Source: Chlorobium ferrooxidans DSM 13031 (GTDB lineage Bacteria; Bacteroidota; Chlorobiia; Chlorobiales; Chlorobiaceae). From it: a stretch of DNA of 64,000 bases. Within the stretch, counting starts at the first letter, position 1, and the number at the start of each line of letters is the position of its first letter. The translations under genes were made by a program, and so were the position numbers. The stretch spans positions 1-64,000 of the forward strand of contig NZ_AASE01000006.1 of the NCBI RefSeq assembly GCF_000168715.1, in the 5' to 3' direction. The notes under the pieces were generated by a model. It ran no database searches, had not been told where the DNA came from, and worked only from the letters and a program-made list of their open reading frames with translations. Positions 8,469-17,810 of the stretch are shown here, piece by piece.

Positions 8469-8482
8469 GGCCGGAAACGGCC
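8469..8482 (+). other. GAAA-tetraloop hairpin between glmM and the ABC exporter
   Basis: GGCCG-GAAA-CGGCC forms a 5-bp GC stem with a GNRA loop, 11 nt after the glmM stop and about 20 nt before the exporter start. It has no following T-run, so it is not a standard terminator; it could protect or attenuate the mRNA. Confidence 0.4.
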
Positions 8483-8502
8483 GGTATTTGGATGAAAAAA
8501 TA

Positions 8503-10323
8503 ATGAGTAAAGAGCAGAACAAAAGCTTCCGGACACAACAGGACGAAACACTTGGCATAGAGAAAAAAGGCTCGGTGGACAGCTATATTGTCTCCCGTCT
8601 CTTCGCCTATATCAAGCCATTTAAAACCCTTGTGGCCGCCTCTGTTGCAATTACCATTGCAGGCTCTTTCCTTGGTCCGCTTCGGCCCTATCTGACAAAA
8701 ATCGCCATTGACGACCATATCGCCCGTGGCGATCTCAGGGGACTTGCCTTTATCAGCATCCTGCTTGCGGGAGCCATACTGCTTGACGGCATCAAGCAGT
8801 ATATCACCACATGGTTAACCCAGATTATCGGCCAGAAGGCCGTATTCAACCTCCGGATGGATATTTTCACCCATCTGCAAAAACTGCCGGCACGGTTTTA
8901 TGACCGCAATCCCATAGGACGACTGATCACAAGAACAACAAGTGATGTTGAATCGCTCAACGAGATGCTCTCAAGCGGTATTATCACGATTCTCGGCGAT
9001 ATCCTGCAGCTGTTTTTTATCGTTGTCCTGATGGTGTGGATAGATTGGCAGTTGACTCTTATTGTACTCACTGTTCTCCCCCTCATGCTCTATGCAACCA
9101 TCCTGTTCAAAAACAGGGTACGGGTTGCGTTTCAGGATGTCAGGACCCATCTTGCCCGCCTTAACACCTTCTTTCAGGAGCATATTACCGGCATGAGCAT
9201 TGTACAGCTCTTCAACCGCGAAGAACGGGAATATGAGAACTATGCCGCCATTAACCGCGATCACCGGGATGCAAACATCCGCACGGTTTTCTATTTCTCC
9301 ATCTACTATCCGCTGATTGAAGTGCTGAGTGCTGCGGCGGCGGGTCTGGTGATATGGTACAGCGGCGTGCGCCTGCTCAAGGCTGACCTCACCATTGGAG
9401 TGGTTATCTCGTTTGTGCAGTATATATGGCTCTTTTTCCGCCCTCTTCAGCACCTTTCCGACCGGTTCAACGTTATTCAGACGGCGATTGCCGGATCCGA
9501 CCGGATTTTCAGACTGCTTGATGAAAAGGAGGGGATTGAAAACCCTGCAGAAGTGCAACCCGTCTCAACCTTCAGGGAGAAAATAAGTTTCAGCAATGTC
9601 TGGTTCGCCTACGACGGCGATAACTGGATACTCAAGGATATCTCCTTCGACATCCGGCATGGCGAAAAAGTTGCCATTGTCGGGGCAACCGGGAGCGGGA
9701 AAACGTCAATTATCAATATTCTCTCCAAACTCTACCCTTTCAGCAAGGGCTCCATCACCATTGACGACATCCCTATCCGGAAAATCGAGGCGAGTTCACT
9801 GCGAAAACTTGTCGGGGTTGTCATGCAGGATGTCTTTCTCTTTTCCGGCACCATTCGCGAAAACCTCGCCTTCGGCAATCCCGATGTCTCCGACGAGGCC
9901 TTGCGGGAAGCCGCAAGAGTGGTTGGAGCAGACCGGTTTATCGAGCAGCTCCCCGGCGGCTACCAGTACAGGGTGCTTGAAAACGGCACCGGCCTCTCCT
10001 CCGGCCAGAAACAGTTGATCGCCTTCGTGCGGGCACTGCTCTACAATCCGGAAATTCTGGTGCTTGATGAAGCAACCAGCTCAGTTGATACGGAAACAGA
10101 GACGCTGATTGACGCAGCAACCGCGAAACTCATGAGTGAGCGTACCTCGATTATTATTGCCCACCGGCTCTCAACCGTGCAGAAAGCTGACCGGATAATC
10201 GTTCTGCACAAGGGCATGATCCGGGAAACCGGCAACCATCAGGAACTTCTGGCAAAACGGGGCCTCTACTACAAGCTCTACCTCCTGCAGCATCCCGAAC
10301 AGACCACCCGAAAAGAGGTTTGA
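8503..10323 (+). CDS. ABC exporter half-transporter (MdlB/MsbA-like)
   Basis: The 606-residue protein fuses an N-terminal six-helix exporter domain (about 30-330) to an ATPase domain. The latter has Walker A GATGSGKTS (394-402), signature LSSGQ (498-502), Walker B ILVLDEATSSVD (about 518-529) and the H-loop AHRLST. The first residue of the signature LSSGQ departs from LSGGQ, as is common in one half of heterodimeric exporters. No second half gene adjoins, so it may work as a homodimer or pair with a distant subunit. Substrate is unknown: lipid, peptide or drug export are all possible. ATG 8503 is preferred over 8467, which would place start codons inside a hairpin. Confidence 0.87.
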   Translation: MSKEQNKSFRTQQDETLGIEKKGSVDSYIVSRLFAYIKPFKTLVAASVAITIAGSFLGPLRPYLTKIAIDDHIARGDLRGLAFISILLAGAILLDGIKQYITTWLTQIIGQKAVFNLRMDIFTHLQKLPARFYDRNPIGRLITRTTSDVESLNEMLSSGIITILGDILQLFFIVVLMVWIDWQLTLIVLTVLPLMLYATILFKNRVRVAFQDVRTHLARLNTFFQEHITGMSIVQLFNREEREYENYAAINRDHRDANIRTVFYFSIYYPLIEVLSAAAAGLVIWYSGVRLLKADLTIGVVISFVQYIWLFFRPLQHLSDRFNVIQTAIAGSDRIFRLLDEKEGIENPAEVQPVSTFREKISFSNVWFAYDGDNWILKDISFDIRHGEKVAIVGATGSGKTSIINILSKLYPFSKGSITIDDIPIRKIEASSLRKLVGVVMQDVFLFSGTIRENLAFGNPDVSDEALREAARVVGADRFIEQLPGGYQYRVLENGTGLSSGQKQLIAFVRALLYNPEILVLDEATSSVDTETETLIDAATAKLMSERTSIIIAHRLSTVQKADRIIVLHKGMIRETGNHQELLAKRGLYYKLYLLQHPEQTTRKEV

Positions 10324-10325
10324 AC

Positions 10326-10464
10326 GTTCACCGCTATCACTGCTTTATTCTTCAGCTCCGGAGGAGCGAAATATTGGTAGGCCGACGCAAGTCGGAATGA
10401 GGATTTCGAGCACCGCCCAACGCAGCAATCGAATCGCGCAACAGGTTAACAAAAATACCGTTAC
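10326..10464. repeat. Dispersed inverted-repeat element, copy B
   Basis: This copy begins GTTCACCGCTAT (10326-10337), close to the left end of copy A, and shares the block ATGAGGATTTCGAGCACCG through AATCGAATCGCG (10397-10438) with about 90% identity. A hairpin CCGAC-GCAA-GTCGG sits just before the block, where copy A has a different stem. The right end is degenerate (ATACCGTTAC) and overlaps the stop codon of the downstream permease gene. It fills the 137-bp gap between two convergent genes. Confidence 0.62.
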
Positions 10465-11729
10465 AAACTGCTGTCGCGAAGCACACTAACCGGCTCCAGC
10501 TTCGCCGCTCTTGCGGAAGGGAGAATAGCTGCAAGCGTACTGATAAGCACGGTCACCCCGATGACTATAAAAAAATATATGGGATTGTAGGACATACTGA
10601 AGCCTGTTTTGGTCAGAGGTCCCTGGGAGCTCTCAACAGGCAGGCTGGCAAAGAGATTGATAGAGCCTATGGCAAGAACACCCCCTGTCAGGGCACCGGC
10701 GAGGCCCACAATAAACCCTTCAAGAACGAACATGCTGACAAGCTGCAGGGCTGAAAATCCGAACGACTTCATGATGGCAATGTCACGACTCTTCTCAAAA
10801 ACCGTAGTAACCAGAATATTGGCTACTCCGAAACCCGAGACAACGCCTACAAAGGCAACGAGAGAGAATACGATATAGCCGATACGTTTAAAGAGGGAGA
10901 GCACACTTTCATTTTCCTCCTGCCAGGTCAGGCAGCGGTAACCGGTTATCTTCTCCAGCTCTTTTGAAAGCCCTGCATTATTAAACGGATCGGCCACCTT
11001 TAAGGCTATACCCGATACCTTGTTAGCCGGAAGTCCCTCAATGATCTGACCAAGTTTAAGAGAGACAAGAACACCATTATCGACAGCATTGACGCCGGAA
11101 AAAAAGATACCGGCCACCTTGCACTGACGGCTCTTTCCTGAAGAGGGGATAATGACCACATCATCACCAAGCTGGAGATTCATATCCCTGGCAACCGTAC
11201 GCCCCACCAAAAGAGCATTGGGTGTTTTTTCATAGAGGGTGATATCGCCGGAAGTCAGCTTTTTGCGAATTCCGCTGATGGCATCTTCCCTGTCAATCAT
11301 GACTCCCTTGAGCAGAAGCGGCTGGTTACGACTCCCCTTTACAGCCATAACCTGCGACAGAACATAGGGAGAGGCGGCAACAATCCGTTTATTGTACTGG
11401 GGCAGGCTGAAAACACCGAGAATCTGGCCGTAATTGCGCACCTCATCACGCTCCAGCTTCTGGATATTATCTTCAACAATTGCAACAGAGGACTCCTTCT
11501 GACCGGCAAGTATATTGACCGGCACCGGGTTCATCTTCTCCCCCTTGACGGTGATATGGGGTGCAACATTGACAATGGTTTCAATAAAGGAGTCAAGCAG
11601 ACCGCGCGTAAGGGAGTTGGTCGTGATCAGCACCATGGTGCTCACCGCAACTCCGAATATGGTTGTAAGTGTCTGCCGCCGCCGCCCGAGCAGATGCCTT
11701 ACAGCTATATCGAACAATGTTTTAAACAT
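10461..11729 (-). CDS. ABC transporter permease of the LolC/LolE/MacB (FtsX) type
   Basis: The 422-residue protein has an N-terminal membrane helix (TIFGVAVSTMVLITTN), a long periplasmic MacB-type domain (about 45-270) and three C-terminal helices of an FtsX domain, beginning IVFSLVAFVGVVSGFGVANI. That is the layout of LolC/LolE lipoprotein-release permeases and of MacB-like permeases. I chose ATG 11729 (MFKTLFDIAV); longer in-frame starts add an unlikely tail. The usual ATPase partner (LolD type) is not next to it, so it cannot be assigned to Lol with certainty. Its stop codon lies inside repeat copy B. Confidence 0.82.
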   Translation of the reverse strand: MFKTLFDIAVRHLLGRRRQTLTTIFGVAVSTMVLITTNSLTRGLLDSFIETIVNVAPHITVKGEKMNPVPVNILAGQKESSVAIVEDNIQKLERDEVRNYGQILGVFSLPQYNKRIVAASPYVLSQVMAVKGSRNQPLLLKGVMIDREDAISGIRKKLTSGDITLYEKTPNALLVGRTVARDMNLQLGDDVVIIPSSGKSRQCKVAGIFFSGVNAVDNGVLVSLKLGQIIEGLPANKVSGIALKVADPFNNAGLSKELEKITGYRCLTWQEENESVLSLFKRIGYIVFSLVAFVGVVSGFGVANILVTTVFEKSRDIAIMKSFGFSALQLVSMFVLEGFIVGLAGALTGGVLAIGSINLFASLPVESSQGPLTKTGFSMSYNPIYFFIVIGVTVLISTLAAILPSARAAKLEPVSVLRDSSL

Positions 11730-11913
11730 GGTAAACCCGCATGATAAGAGTGTAGCGAACAGCAATAAAGAGTCGTGTGGCCTGCTGCTTTGAATCAGGC
11801 ATTGGTGTGCCTCCTGATAATTTCTTTAGGTGCCAATAAGTTATGGGATATTTTTATTAAGTTATACCATTAAAATCCGGCATCATAAAAGAAAGCAAGC
11901 TATCGAAAAGCGC

Positions 11914-12987
11914 ATGAGCCAAACAGCAGGCAATATAACAATTGAGCGCAAGCACAGCCACGTGGAGATCTGCCTGCATGGCGATATTGCCTTCAGCGGC
12001 AAAACCACCGGTTTTGAGCACTACGAATTTGAGCACAATGCCGTGCCTGAACTCTCGTTTGCCGATATCAGCCTCTCAACAACGTTCCTTGGCCGCACAA
12101 TAGCAGCTCCGCTCATGATCTCCTCCATGACGGGAGGATACAGTGAAGCGACATATCTGAACCAGCGCCTTGCCGAAACGGCAGAGCAGTTCAGAATTCC
12201 TCTCGGTGTCGGAAGCATGCGTCAGGCACTTGAAAACAGTTCACACCGTGAAAGCTTTGCCATAGTCAGAAAGTACGCACCATCAATACAGATTTTTGCC
12301 AATATCGGCGCACCGGAGATCGCCAAAGGGCTTACGGATAGCGATATCAGCATCATGCTTGATCTCCTTGAAGCCGATGGACTCATTGTACACTTCAATG
12401 CCGCACAGGAGCTTTTTCAGCCTGAAGGCAATACTGATTTCCGCCATGTGCTTGATCATCTGAGCACACTAACGGCCAGAATCCCTGTTCCTGTAATTGC
12501 CAAAGAGGTCGGGAGCGGTATTTCGGGCGCGGCTGCAACTCAGCTTTTCGAGGCCGGCGTCAAGGCTGTTGATGTCGCAGGCGCAGGGGGAACCAGCTGG
12601 CAGAAAGTTGAAGAGATCCGTTATACACGCCAGTTCGGCACTGAGAGCCGTTTCAGCACCCCTGCGCTTGAAGAGCTGCTGAACTGGGGAATACCAACAG
12701 CTCAATGCCTGAAAGAGATCGCGGCCCTGAAAATATCGAACAAAATTTTCAGCACCGTAGAGCTCATCTCTTCAGGTGGTATAAAGAGCGGAATGGATAT
12801 TGCAAAATCGCTGGCGCTTGGCGCAAATCTCGGAGCATCGGCAGGCCATCTGCTGAAAGCGCTCCATGAAGGAGTACTTGAACTGACCATTGAATCATGG
12901 CTGAACGATCTCAGGGCCGTCATGTTTCTCACCGGAGCAGCTACTATCGAGGAGCTCCGGAGCAAAAGCCTTATCGTAAAACAATGA
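11914..12987 (+). CDS. fni: Isopentenyl-diphosphate delta-isomerase, type 2 (FMN-dependent)
   Basis: The 357-residue product converts IPP to DMAPP using reduced FMN. It has the type 2 signatures: [10 protein letters not shown] near the N-terminus, [53 protein letters not shown] and a C-terminal [10 protein letters not shown] flavin-phosphate loop. It overlaps the next gene, a prenyl synthase, by four bases (ATGA), so the two are translationally coupled and supply longer isoprenoids. I chose ATG 11914 (MSQTAGN) over the longer frame from 11830. In a green sulfur bacterium the products would feed carotenoids, bacteriochlorophyll tails and quinones. Confidence 0.94.
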   Translation: MSQTAGNITIERKHSHVEICLHGDIAFSGKTTGFEHYEFEHNAVPELSFADISLSTTFLGRTIAAPLMISSMTGGYSEATYLNQRLAETAEQFRIPLGVGSMRQALENSSHRESFAIVRKYAPSIQIFANIGAPEIAKGLTDSDISIMLDLLEADGLIVHFNAAQELFQPEGNTDFRHVLDHLSTLTARIPVPVIAKEVGSGISGAAATQLFEAGVKAVDVAGAGGTSWQKVEEIRYTRQFGTESRFSTPALEELLNWGIPTAQCLKEIAALKISNKIFSTVELISSGGIKSGMDIAKSLALGANLGASAGHLLKALHEGVLELTIESWLNDLRAVMFLTGAATIEELRSKSLIVKQ

Positions 12988-13997
12988 CCGACTTCACCAT
13001 GAATATACCCGTTACACAGGAACTTGTCGAGAAAAAGTACCGGCTCTACCACACCAAAATCAATGATGCTCTCGGAACATGTTTTGAAAAACAATCTCCG
13101 GTAACACTCTATGAGCCAGCCAGGTATATTCTGGAAGGAAAGGGAAAAAGAATCCGCCCGTTCCTGACTCTCCTTGCTTCTGAAGCCGTCTCCGGCTCTT
13201 CTGAAAATGCCCTCAATGTTGCTCTTGCTGTTGAGGTTCTGCATAATTTCACCCTGATGCATGATGATATCATGGATCAGGCCGACCTTCGCCATGGCAG
13301 ACCGACTGTTCACCTTGAATGGAACGTCAATGCGGCGATACTCTCCGGAGACATGATGATTGCCTACGCCTACGAGCTGGCACTTCAGGCGAAAAGCAGC
13401 CGTCACGCCGAACTGGTTCACATTCTCAATGATGCCAATATCACAATCTGTGAAGGACAGGCTCTCGATATGGAGCTCGAAGAGAAAAAAGATGCAACAA
13501 TTGCCGACTACCTTGACATGATTGCCAAGAAAACAGGGCGCCTGATCTCAGCCGCGCTTGAAGCCGGAGGTGTTGCCGGAAATGCTACGGATGAACAGCT
13601 CAGAAGCCTGGTGCTCTTTGGTGAAAAAATCGGCCGGGCATTTCAGATTCAGGATGACTATCTCGATATCATGGCTGACGACGGTAAATCAGGCAAGATT
13701 GCCGGCGGCGATGTTATGAACGGCAAAAAGACCTATCTTCTCCTCCGCTCGCTTGAACTGACCTCAGGCAGGGAACATGATCTCCTTCACTCCATCTTCA
13801 TGAATAAAGGGATCAGTGCCGACAGGGTACCGGAAGTAAAAGCCATCTATGAGCGGTGCGGTGTACTTGAGGAGACTGTAGCACTCATCAACTCGATTAC
13901 CGAAGAGGCTCTCTCAGCCATTGACTCGCTCCCCTATGCCGAAGGAAGAGAGTACCTTAAAGGATTTTCAAACATTCTCATGAAGAGGGATTTCTGA
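12984..13997 (+). CDS. Polyprenyl diphosphate synthase, probably geranylgeranyl diphosphate synthase
   Basis: The 337-residue enzyme has the first Asp-rich motif [14 protein letters not shown] (92-105) and the second QIQDDYLD (221-228) of trans-prenyltransferases. It extends allylic diphosphates with IPP. The first motif is DDxxD without the two-residue insertion typical of bacterial farnesyl diphosphate synthases. Five residues before the first Asp is F89 and four before is T90; these positions gate chain length, but I cannot fix the product from them. GGPP is my best guess given the coupling to fni. Start ATG 12984 overlaps the fni stop. Confidence 0.83.
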   Translation: MTDFTMNIPVTQELVEKKYRLYHTKINDALGTCFEKQSPVTLYEPARYILEGKGKRIRPFLTLLASEAVSGSSENALNVALAVEVLHNFTLMHDDIMDQADLRHGRPTVHLEWNVNAAILSGDMMIAYAYELALQAKSSRHAELVHILNDANITICEGQALDMELEEKKDATIADYLDMIAKKTGRLISAALEAGGVAGNATDEQLRSLVLFGEKIGRAFQIQDDYLDIMADDGKSGKIAGGDVMNGKKTYLLLRSLELTSGREHDLLHSIFMNKGISADRVPEVKAIYERCGVLEETVALINSITEEALSAIDSLPYAEGREYLKGFSNILMKRDF

Positions 13998-14027
13998 GTT
14001 TCCCGCTTCTTTCAACGGAAGCGCACC

Positions 14028-15155
14028 ATGGAAAAGAGCATGTTGCTTCTGGCTCTGACCCTTATTCCGGGAATCGGACCATCAAGGATCAAGGCACTCA
14101 TCAACCACCTGCCGGACATCAACGATGTGCTGCAGGCTGATGTTGAAGCGTTGAAAACGATACCGGGCATAGGAGAACCTCTTGCACGTCAGATTCATGA
14201 TTATCTCGCTCACTCCGAAACAAGAGCTGCTGCTCTGAACGCAGCAGAGGAGCAGATTGCTGCCCTGCATCGCTTCAATGCAAAACTGCTTACCATTCTT
14301 GACCCTGACTATCCTCCCCTTCTGAAGGAGATCTACGACCCGCCGCCATGCCTCTTCATCCGGGGAACACTGCCGGATCCACACACGCCCGGCATTGCCG
14401 TTGTAGGCACAAGAAAGGCCTCTGCATACGGCAAAGAGTGTACCGAAAAGCTCTGCCAGGGGCTGGCATCTCTCGGCGCGGTCATTTTCAGCGGTATGGC
14501 TTACGGTATTGATATGACGGCACATCTGGCGGCCCTGAAACATGGGGGGACAACGGTAGCCGTTCTTGCCAGTGGTGTTGACACCATCTACACCGATCCA
14601 CAGGGTAAAGTATGGCCTAAAATAGTTGAGCATGGCGCGCTCATCTCCGAAGAGTGGATCGGTTCATCACTCTCTCCGGGAAAATTCCCGAAAAGAAACC
14701 GTATCATATCAGGCATCTCTGCCGGGACTCTGGTGACAGAATCAGATCTGAAAGGAGGCGCACTGATTACTGCCGCAAATGCTCTTGAGCAGAACCGGGA
14801 GGTTTTCGCCGTACCCGGAAGTATTTTCTCACGGAGCTCAAGAGGAACAAACCGGCTGATCCAGCAGGGACAGGCAAAAGCCGTCATGAGTGTTGAAGAT
14901 ATCATTACGGAACTCTGGCCGCACTTTGCAAACACACTCACGGAAACCGCCGCTCTCCCGCCTGACAATCTCTATCTGAAGCTGAATGACCATGAACGGA
15001 CTATATTGGAACGAATGACGAGAGAGCCGGTACATATCGATACCCTGGCGGCAGAAACGGGAATGGATATCTCATTGCTGCTTGTACATCTTTTTGAACT
15101 CGAATTGAAATCCGCGATCATGCAGATGCCTGAACAGTTTTTCCGAAAAATATAG
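14028..15155 (+). CDS. dprA: DNA processing protein DprA
   Basis: The 375-residue protein has an N-terminal helix-hairpin-helix region (LIPGIGPSRIKAL, IPGIGEPLA), the central Rossmann-like DprA fold with VVGTRKASAYG, FSGMAYGIDMTAH, KGGALITAANAL and VPGSIFS, and a C-terminal winged-helix domain (about 305-370). DprA binds incoming single-stranded DNA and loads RecA during natural transformation. It is 30 bp after the prenyl synthase and in the same direction. No other competence gene is in the window. Confidence 0.94.
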   Translation: MEKSMLLLALTLIPGIGPSRIKALINHLPDINDVLQADVEALKTIPGIGEPLARQIHDYLAHSETRAAALNAAEEQIAALHRFNAKLLTILDPDYPPLLKEIYDPPPCLFIRGTLPDPHTPGIAVVGTRKASAYGKECTEKLCQGLASLGAVIFSGMAYGIDMTAHLAALKHGGTTVAVLASGVDTIYTDPQGKVWPKIVEHGALISEEWIGSSLSPGKFPKRNRIISGISAGTLVTESDLKGGALITAANALEQNREVFAVPGSIFSRSSRGTNRLIQQGQAKAVMSVEDIITELWPHFANTLTETAALPPDNLYLKLNDHERTILERMTREPVHIDTLAAETGMDISLLLVHLFELELKSAIMQMPEQFFRKI

Positions 15156-15401
15156 CAATCGGCCAATTATACAGAAAACCTGAAACTCCTCAGAGCCCCG
15201 CCCCTGCTCTCTTCCTGGCCTGTCAGCCATCCACATCCCGTCATCTTGTGACAGATCCATCACAATATCGGCAAGCATGCGGGCTTATCAGCTTTTTATA
15301 GTATTTTATCGTGGAATTATTACCTTTGAATGTATAATTTTGTCCTGTTACACGTTATACAATTTCGGCTCATAAACATGATAACCTAAACCTTGAAATT
15401 G

Positions 15402-15944
15402 ATGAATCATTCAGGAGGATTTATAAACGTTTCCCGCCGGGCCATGGTTACGGCGGCATTGTCCCTTATGCTCATTGCTCCTTCCTCGCTCCAGGCTGCG
15501 CAGGATACCGGCAAGGTTGGTGTTGTTGATTTCGGAAAACTCATCCAGCAGTTGCCTGAAACCAAACAGGCTGAAACCACCCTGCAGGCTACGGCAGCCC
15601 CTCTCCAGAAAGAGCTTGCCCGCTTGAATGCAGAGTATCAGAAATCAGTCGTGGCTTACCGTCAGCTCCCGGCTGCTACAACCAAAGCGGCGAGAGATCA
15701 GAAAGAGCAGGAGGTAAACAGCAAGGCTCAGGCACTCCAGAAGTACCAGCAGGAGCAGGGTGGAGTTGTTGAAAGAAAGCAGCAGGAGCTCCTGACTCCG
15801 ATTCGTGAAAAGGTACTCTCCGCAGTCAAGGCAATTGCCCAGCAGGACGGATTTACCCTGGTGATTGATAAAGGCGCCCAGGTCTACGGCACCCCTGATC
15901 ATGATCTGACGTTCAAGGTAATGAACCAGTTGAATATCAAGTAA
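15402..15944 (+). CDS. OmpH/Skp-family periplasmic chaperone
   Basis: The 180-residue protein has a signal peptide ending near SLQAA, then a Skp/OmpH domain: KVGVVDFGKLIQQLPE, a long coiled-coil tentacle region rich in Gln, Lys and Glu, and a closing GFTLVIDKGAQVYG. Skp-type proteins hold unfolded outer-membrane proteins in the periplasm. The start is uncertain: ATG 15402 and TTG 15393 lack a ribosome site, whereas a perfect AGGAGG at about 15413-15418 sits inside the frame with no ATG/GTG/TTG at normal spacing; the next ATG is 15444. It leads the ompH-lptC-panD-glmU group. Confidence 0.86.
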   Translation: MNHSGGFINVSRRAMVTAALSLMLIAPSSLQAAQDTGKVGVVDFGKLIQQLPETKQAETTLQATAAPLQKELARLNAEYQKSVVAYRQLPAATTKAARDQKEQEVNSKAQALQKYQQEQGGVVERKQQELLTPIREKVLSAVKAIAQQDGFTLVIDKGAQVYGTPDHDLTFKVMNQLNIK

Positions 15945-15953
15945 TGATCCACT

Positions 15954-16505
15954 GTGTTCGATAAGTCCATCGTTCTTTTTCTGCTGGCTCTTCTGTTCGT
16001 CATGACGGGATGCGGCGCTTCTCAAAAGGAGCGTCGCTCTCCGGAGACCCGCTTTATAGGTATCAATCATCCCGTTCAGGAAAGCTGGACGGCGAGGCTT
16101 GCTATTACCGATTCGGGTACCAGGACGGGCGTTATTGAAGCCGGGCACGGTGCGATATACAGAACAAACACCGGAGATGAACATCATCTTGACGGGGGAA
16201 TCAGGGTTACCTTCTTTGACGTCAACGGCCTACCCTCGACGTCAATAACAGCCGAAAAAGCTGTTATTCATGATAATCAGGATATTGAAGCTTCCGGTAA
16301 TGTGGTCATTACCTCCGCCGTGACAACGGTTATAAGAACCGAGTATGTCAAACGGACAGCCAAAGACCGTATGATCCGCTCAGACAAGTTTGTAACGATA
16401 ACAAGGCCCGGAGAGACCATACGGGGATATGGTTTTGAAAGCGATCAGGGGTTAAAGAAGTACCGCATTTTCAAGGGAAGCGGCGAAGCATTTATACAAC
16501 AATAA
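15954..16505 (+). CDS. lptC: LPS export protein LptC, lipoprotein form
   Basis: The 183-residue product starts at GTG 15954 and has a signal sequence ending in a lipobox VMTGC (C20), followed by an LptC/OstA-like beta-jellyroll region with repeated motifs such as [19 protein letters not shown]. LptC bridges the inner-membrane LptBFG transporter to periplasmic LptA. Most proteobacterial LptC proteins are anchored by a membrane helix; a lipid-anchored form is seen in Bacteroidota-like lineages. It starts 9 bp after the ompH stop, supporting an envelope-biogenesis operon. Confidence 0.84.
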   Translation: MFDKSIVLFLLALLFVMTGCGASQKERRSPETRFIGINHPVQESWTARLAITDSGTRTGVIEAGHGAIYRTNTGDEHHLDGGIRVTFFDVNGLPSTSITAEKAVIHDNQDIEASGNVVITSAVTTVIRTEYVKRTAKDRMIRSDKFVTITRPGETIRGYGFESDQGLKKYRIFKGSGEAFIQQ

Positions 16506-16521
16506 TGAAGTCAATCTGTTC

Positions 16522-16908
16522 ATGAAATTACATGTATTGAAATCAAAAATCCACAACGCTATTGTAACCAGTGGTGATCTCGAATATGAAGGAAGCATCA
16601 CCATTGACAATGAACTGCTTGAGATGGTAGATATGATCCCCAATGAAAAAGTGCTTGTGGTCAACAATAATAACGGTGAACGGTTTGAAACCTATATCAT
16701 CAAGGGTGAACATGGCTCCAGGGTGATTCAGCTCAACGGAGCCGCTGCACGCTGTGCACTTGCAGGCGATGAGATCATTATCATGACCTTCGCGGTCATG
16801 GACGAAGATGAGGCTCGAAACTATAAACCAATGGTTCTTATTGTCGACAGAGAGAATAACCCCAAAAGCCGTCACCGCGTCGGCGAAAAGAGTGAACCGT
16901 TATCGTAG
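16522..16908 (+). CDS. panD: Aspartate 1-decarboxylase
   Basis: The 128-residue proenzyme has the self-cleavage site YEGSITID with Gly24-Ser25, where Ser25 becomes the pyruvoyl cofactor. Other family motifs are K9, [18 protein letters not shown] and a C-terminal VLIVDRENN. It makes beta-alanine for pantothenate and CoA, linking functionally to coaBC at 50166. It lies 16 bp after lptC. Confidence 0.95.
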   Translation: MKLHVLKSKIHNAIVTSGDLEYEGSITIDNELLEMVDMIPNEKVLVVNNNNGERFETYIIKGEHGSRVIQLNGAAARCALAGDEIIIMTFAVMDEDEARNYKPMVLIVDRENNPKSRHRVGEKSEPLS

Positions 16909-16939
16909 CTCCCCCTTACTCCAATAGTTTATAATATTT

Positions 16940-17680
16940 ATGGGACTTGCAGTAATCATCATGGCGGCCGGAAAAGGTACGCGCATGCATTCAGACCTTC
17001 CAAAAGTGCTGCATAGAGCAAATGGAAAGCCGCTTGTTGAGTATGTTCTCGACACAGCAAACGCACTTGACCCGGAAAAAGTCGTACTCATTGTTGGCCA
17101 TCAGGCGGAACAGGTAAAACAAGCGACTGCCGGCTACGCTCTCATTGCTGCTCTTCAGAAACCTCAGCTCGGAACAGGTCATGCCGTTATGCAGGCCAAA
17201 GAGGCTCTGAGGAATTTTGACGGTGAGGTACTCATCCTCTCCGGAGATGCGCCTCTTGTCACACTCCGGTCGCTTCAGCAACTGATAGCGTTTCACCGCA
17301 GCCGGAGTGCAGTCGCTACCGTGCTGACGGCTGATCTTGCCGATCCTTCGGGCTACGGCAGAGTCATCCGGCACAACAAAAGCGACATCGTGCTGAAAAT
17401 TGTTGAACACAAGGATGCTACTGAAGAGGAACGCGCCGTGAGTGAAATCAACTCCGGTATCTATCTCTTTGATGCAGCGGTACTGTTTACGGCACTTGGA
17501 GAGATCACCACCAATAATGCCCAGCATGAGTACTATCTCACCGATGTATTCAGCATCTGTTTTAAAAGCGGCAAACGGGTTTGTGCCTTCAAAACCGGAA
17601 ATCCGGATGAGATACTTGGAATCAATACCCCTGAACAGCTGAAAGAAGCTGAAGCAATACTGCTGAATCAGCAAGCCTGA
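16940..17680 (+). CDS. GlmU-like nucleotidyltransferase, uridyltransferase domain only
   Basis: The 246-residue protein matches the N-terminal pyrophosphorylase half of GlmU: IIMAAGKGTRM (6-16), LPKVLH (20-25), QLGTGHA (76-82), SGDAPLV (101-107), EINSGIYLF and ILGINTPEQL. It should make UDP-GlcNAc from UTP and GlcNAc-1-P. The left-handed beta-helix acetyltransferase half of GlmU (about 200 residues) is absent, with a stop at 17680 and no matching sequence downstream. A separate acetyltransferase would be needed. Its substrate could also differ from classical GlmU. It closes the ompH-lptC-panD group and may share function with glmM at 7048. Confidence 0.84.
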   Translation: MGLAVIIMAAGKGTRMHSDLPKVLHRANGKPLVEYVLDTANALDPEKVVLIVGHQAEQVKQATAGYALIAALQKPQLGTGHAVMQAKEALRNFDGEVLILSGDAPLVTLRSLQQLIAFHRSRSAVATVLTADLADPSGYGRVIRHNKSDIVLKIVEHKDATEEERAVSEINSGIYLFDAAVLFTALGEITTNNAQHEYYLTDVFSICFKSGKRVCAFKTGNPDEILGINTPEQLKEAEAILLNQQA

Positions 17681-17724
17681 TTGTTGAACGAAATGGTGAA
17701 CGTGCTTTTGGCTAAAGCGTCTTG

Positions 17725-17769
17725 ATTCTTTTATAGGTACTATAGGTCGTACAAGACCTATGAAAGAAT
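17725..17769. other. Nested palindrome between convergent genes
   Basis: An inner stem ATAGGTC-GTACAA-GACCTAT (17742-17761) lies within an outer stem ATTCTTT/AAAGAAT (17725-17731, 17763-17769). A second upstream copy of ATAGGT (17733-17738) could pair with the same right arm. There is no T-run on either side, so it is not a standard terminator, though it separates the convergent glmU-like and VOC genes. Confidence 0.5.
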
Positions 17770-17810
17770 AAGAGCACAGGGAGAGAGGAGTGTTTACCTG
17801 CAGAAATGGT

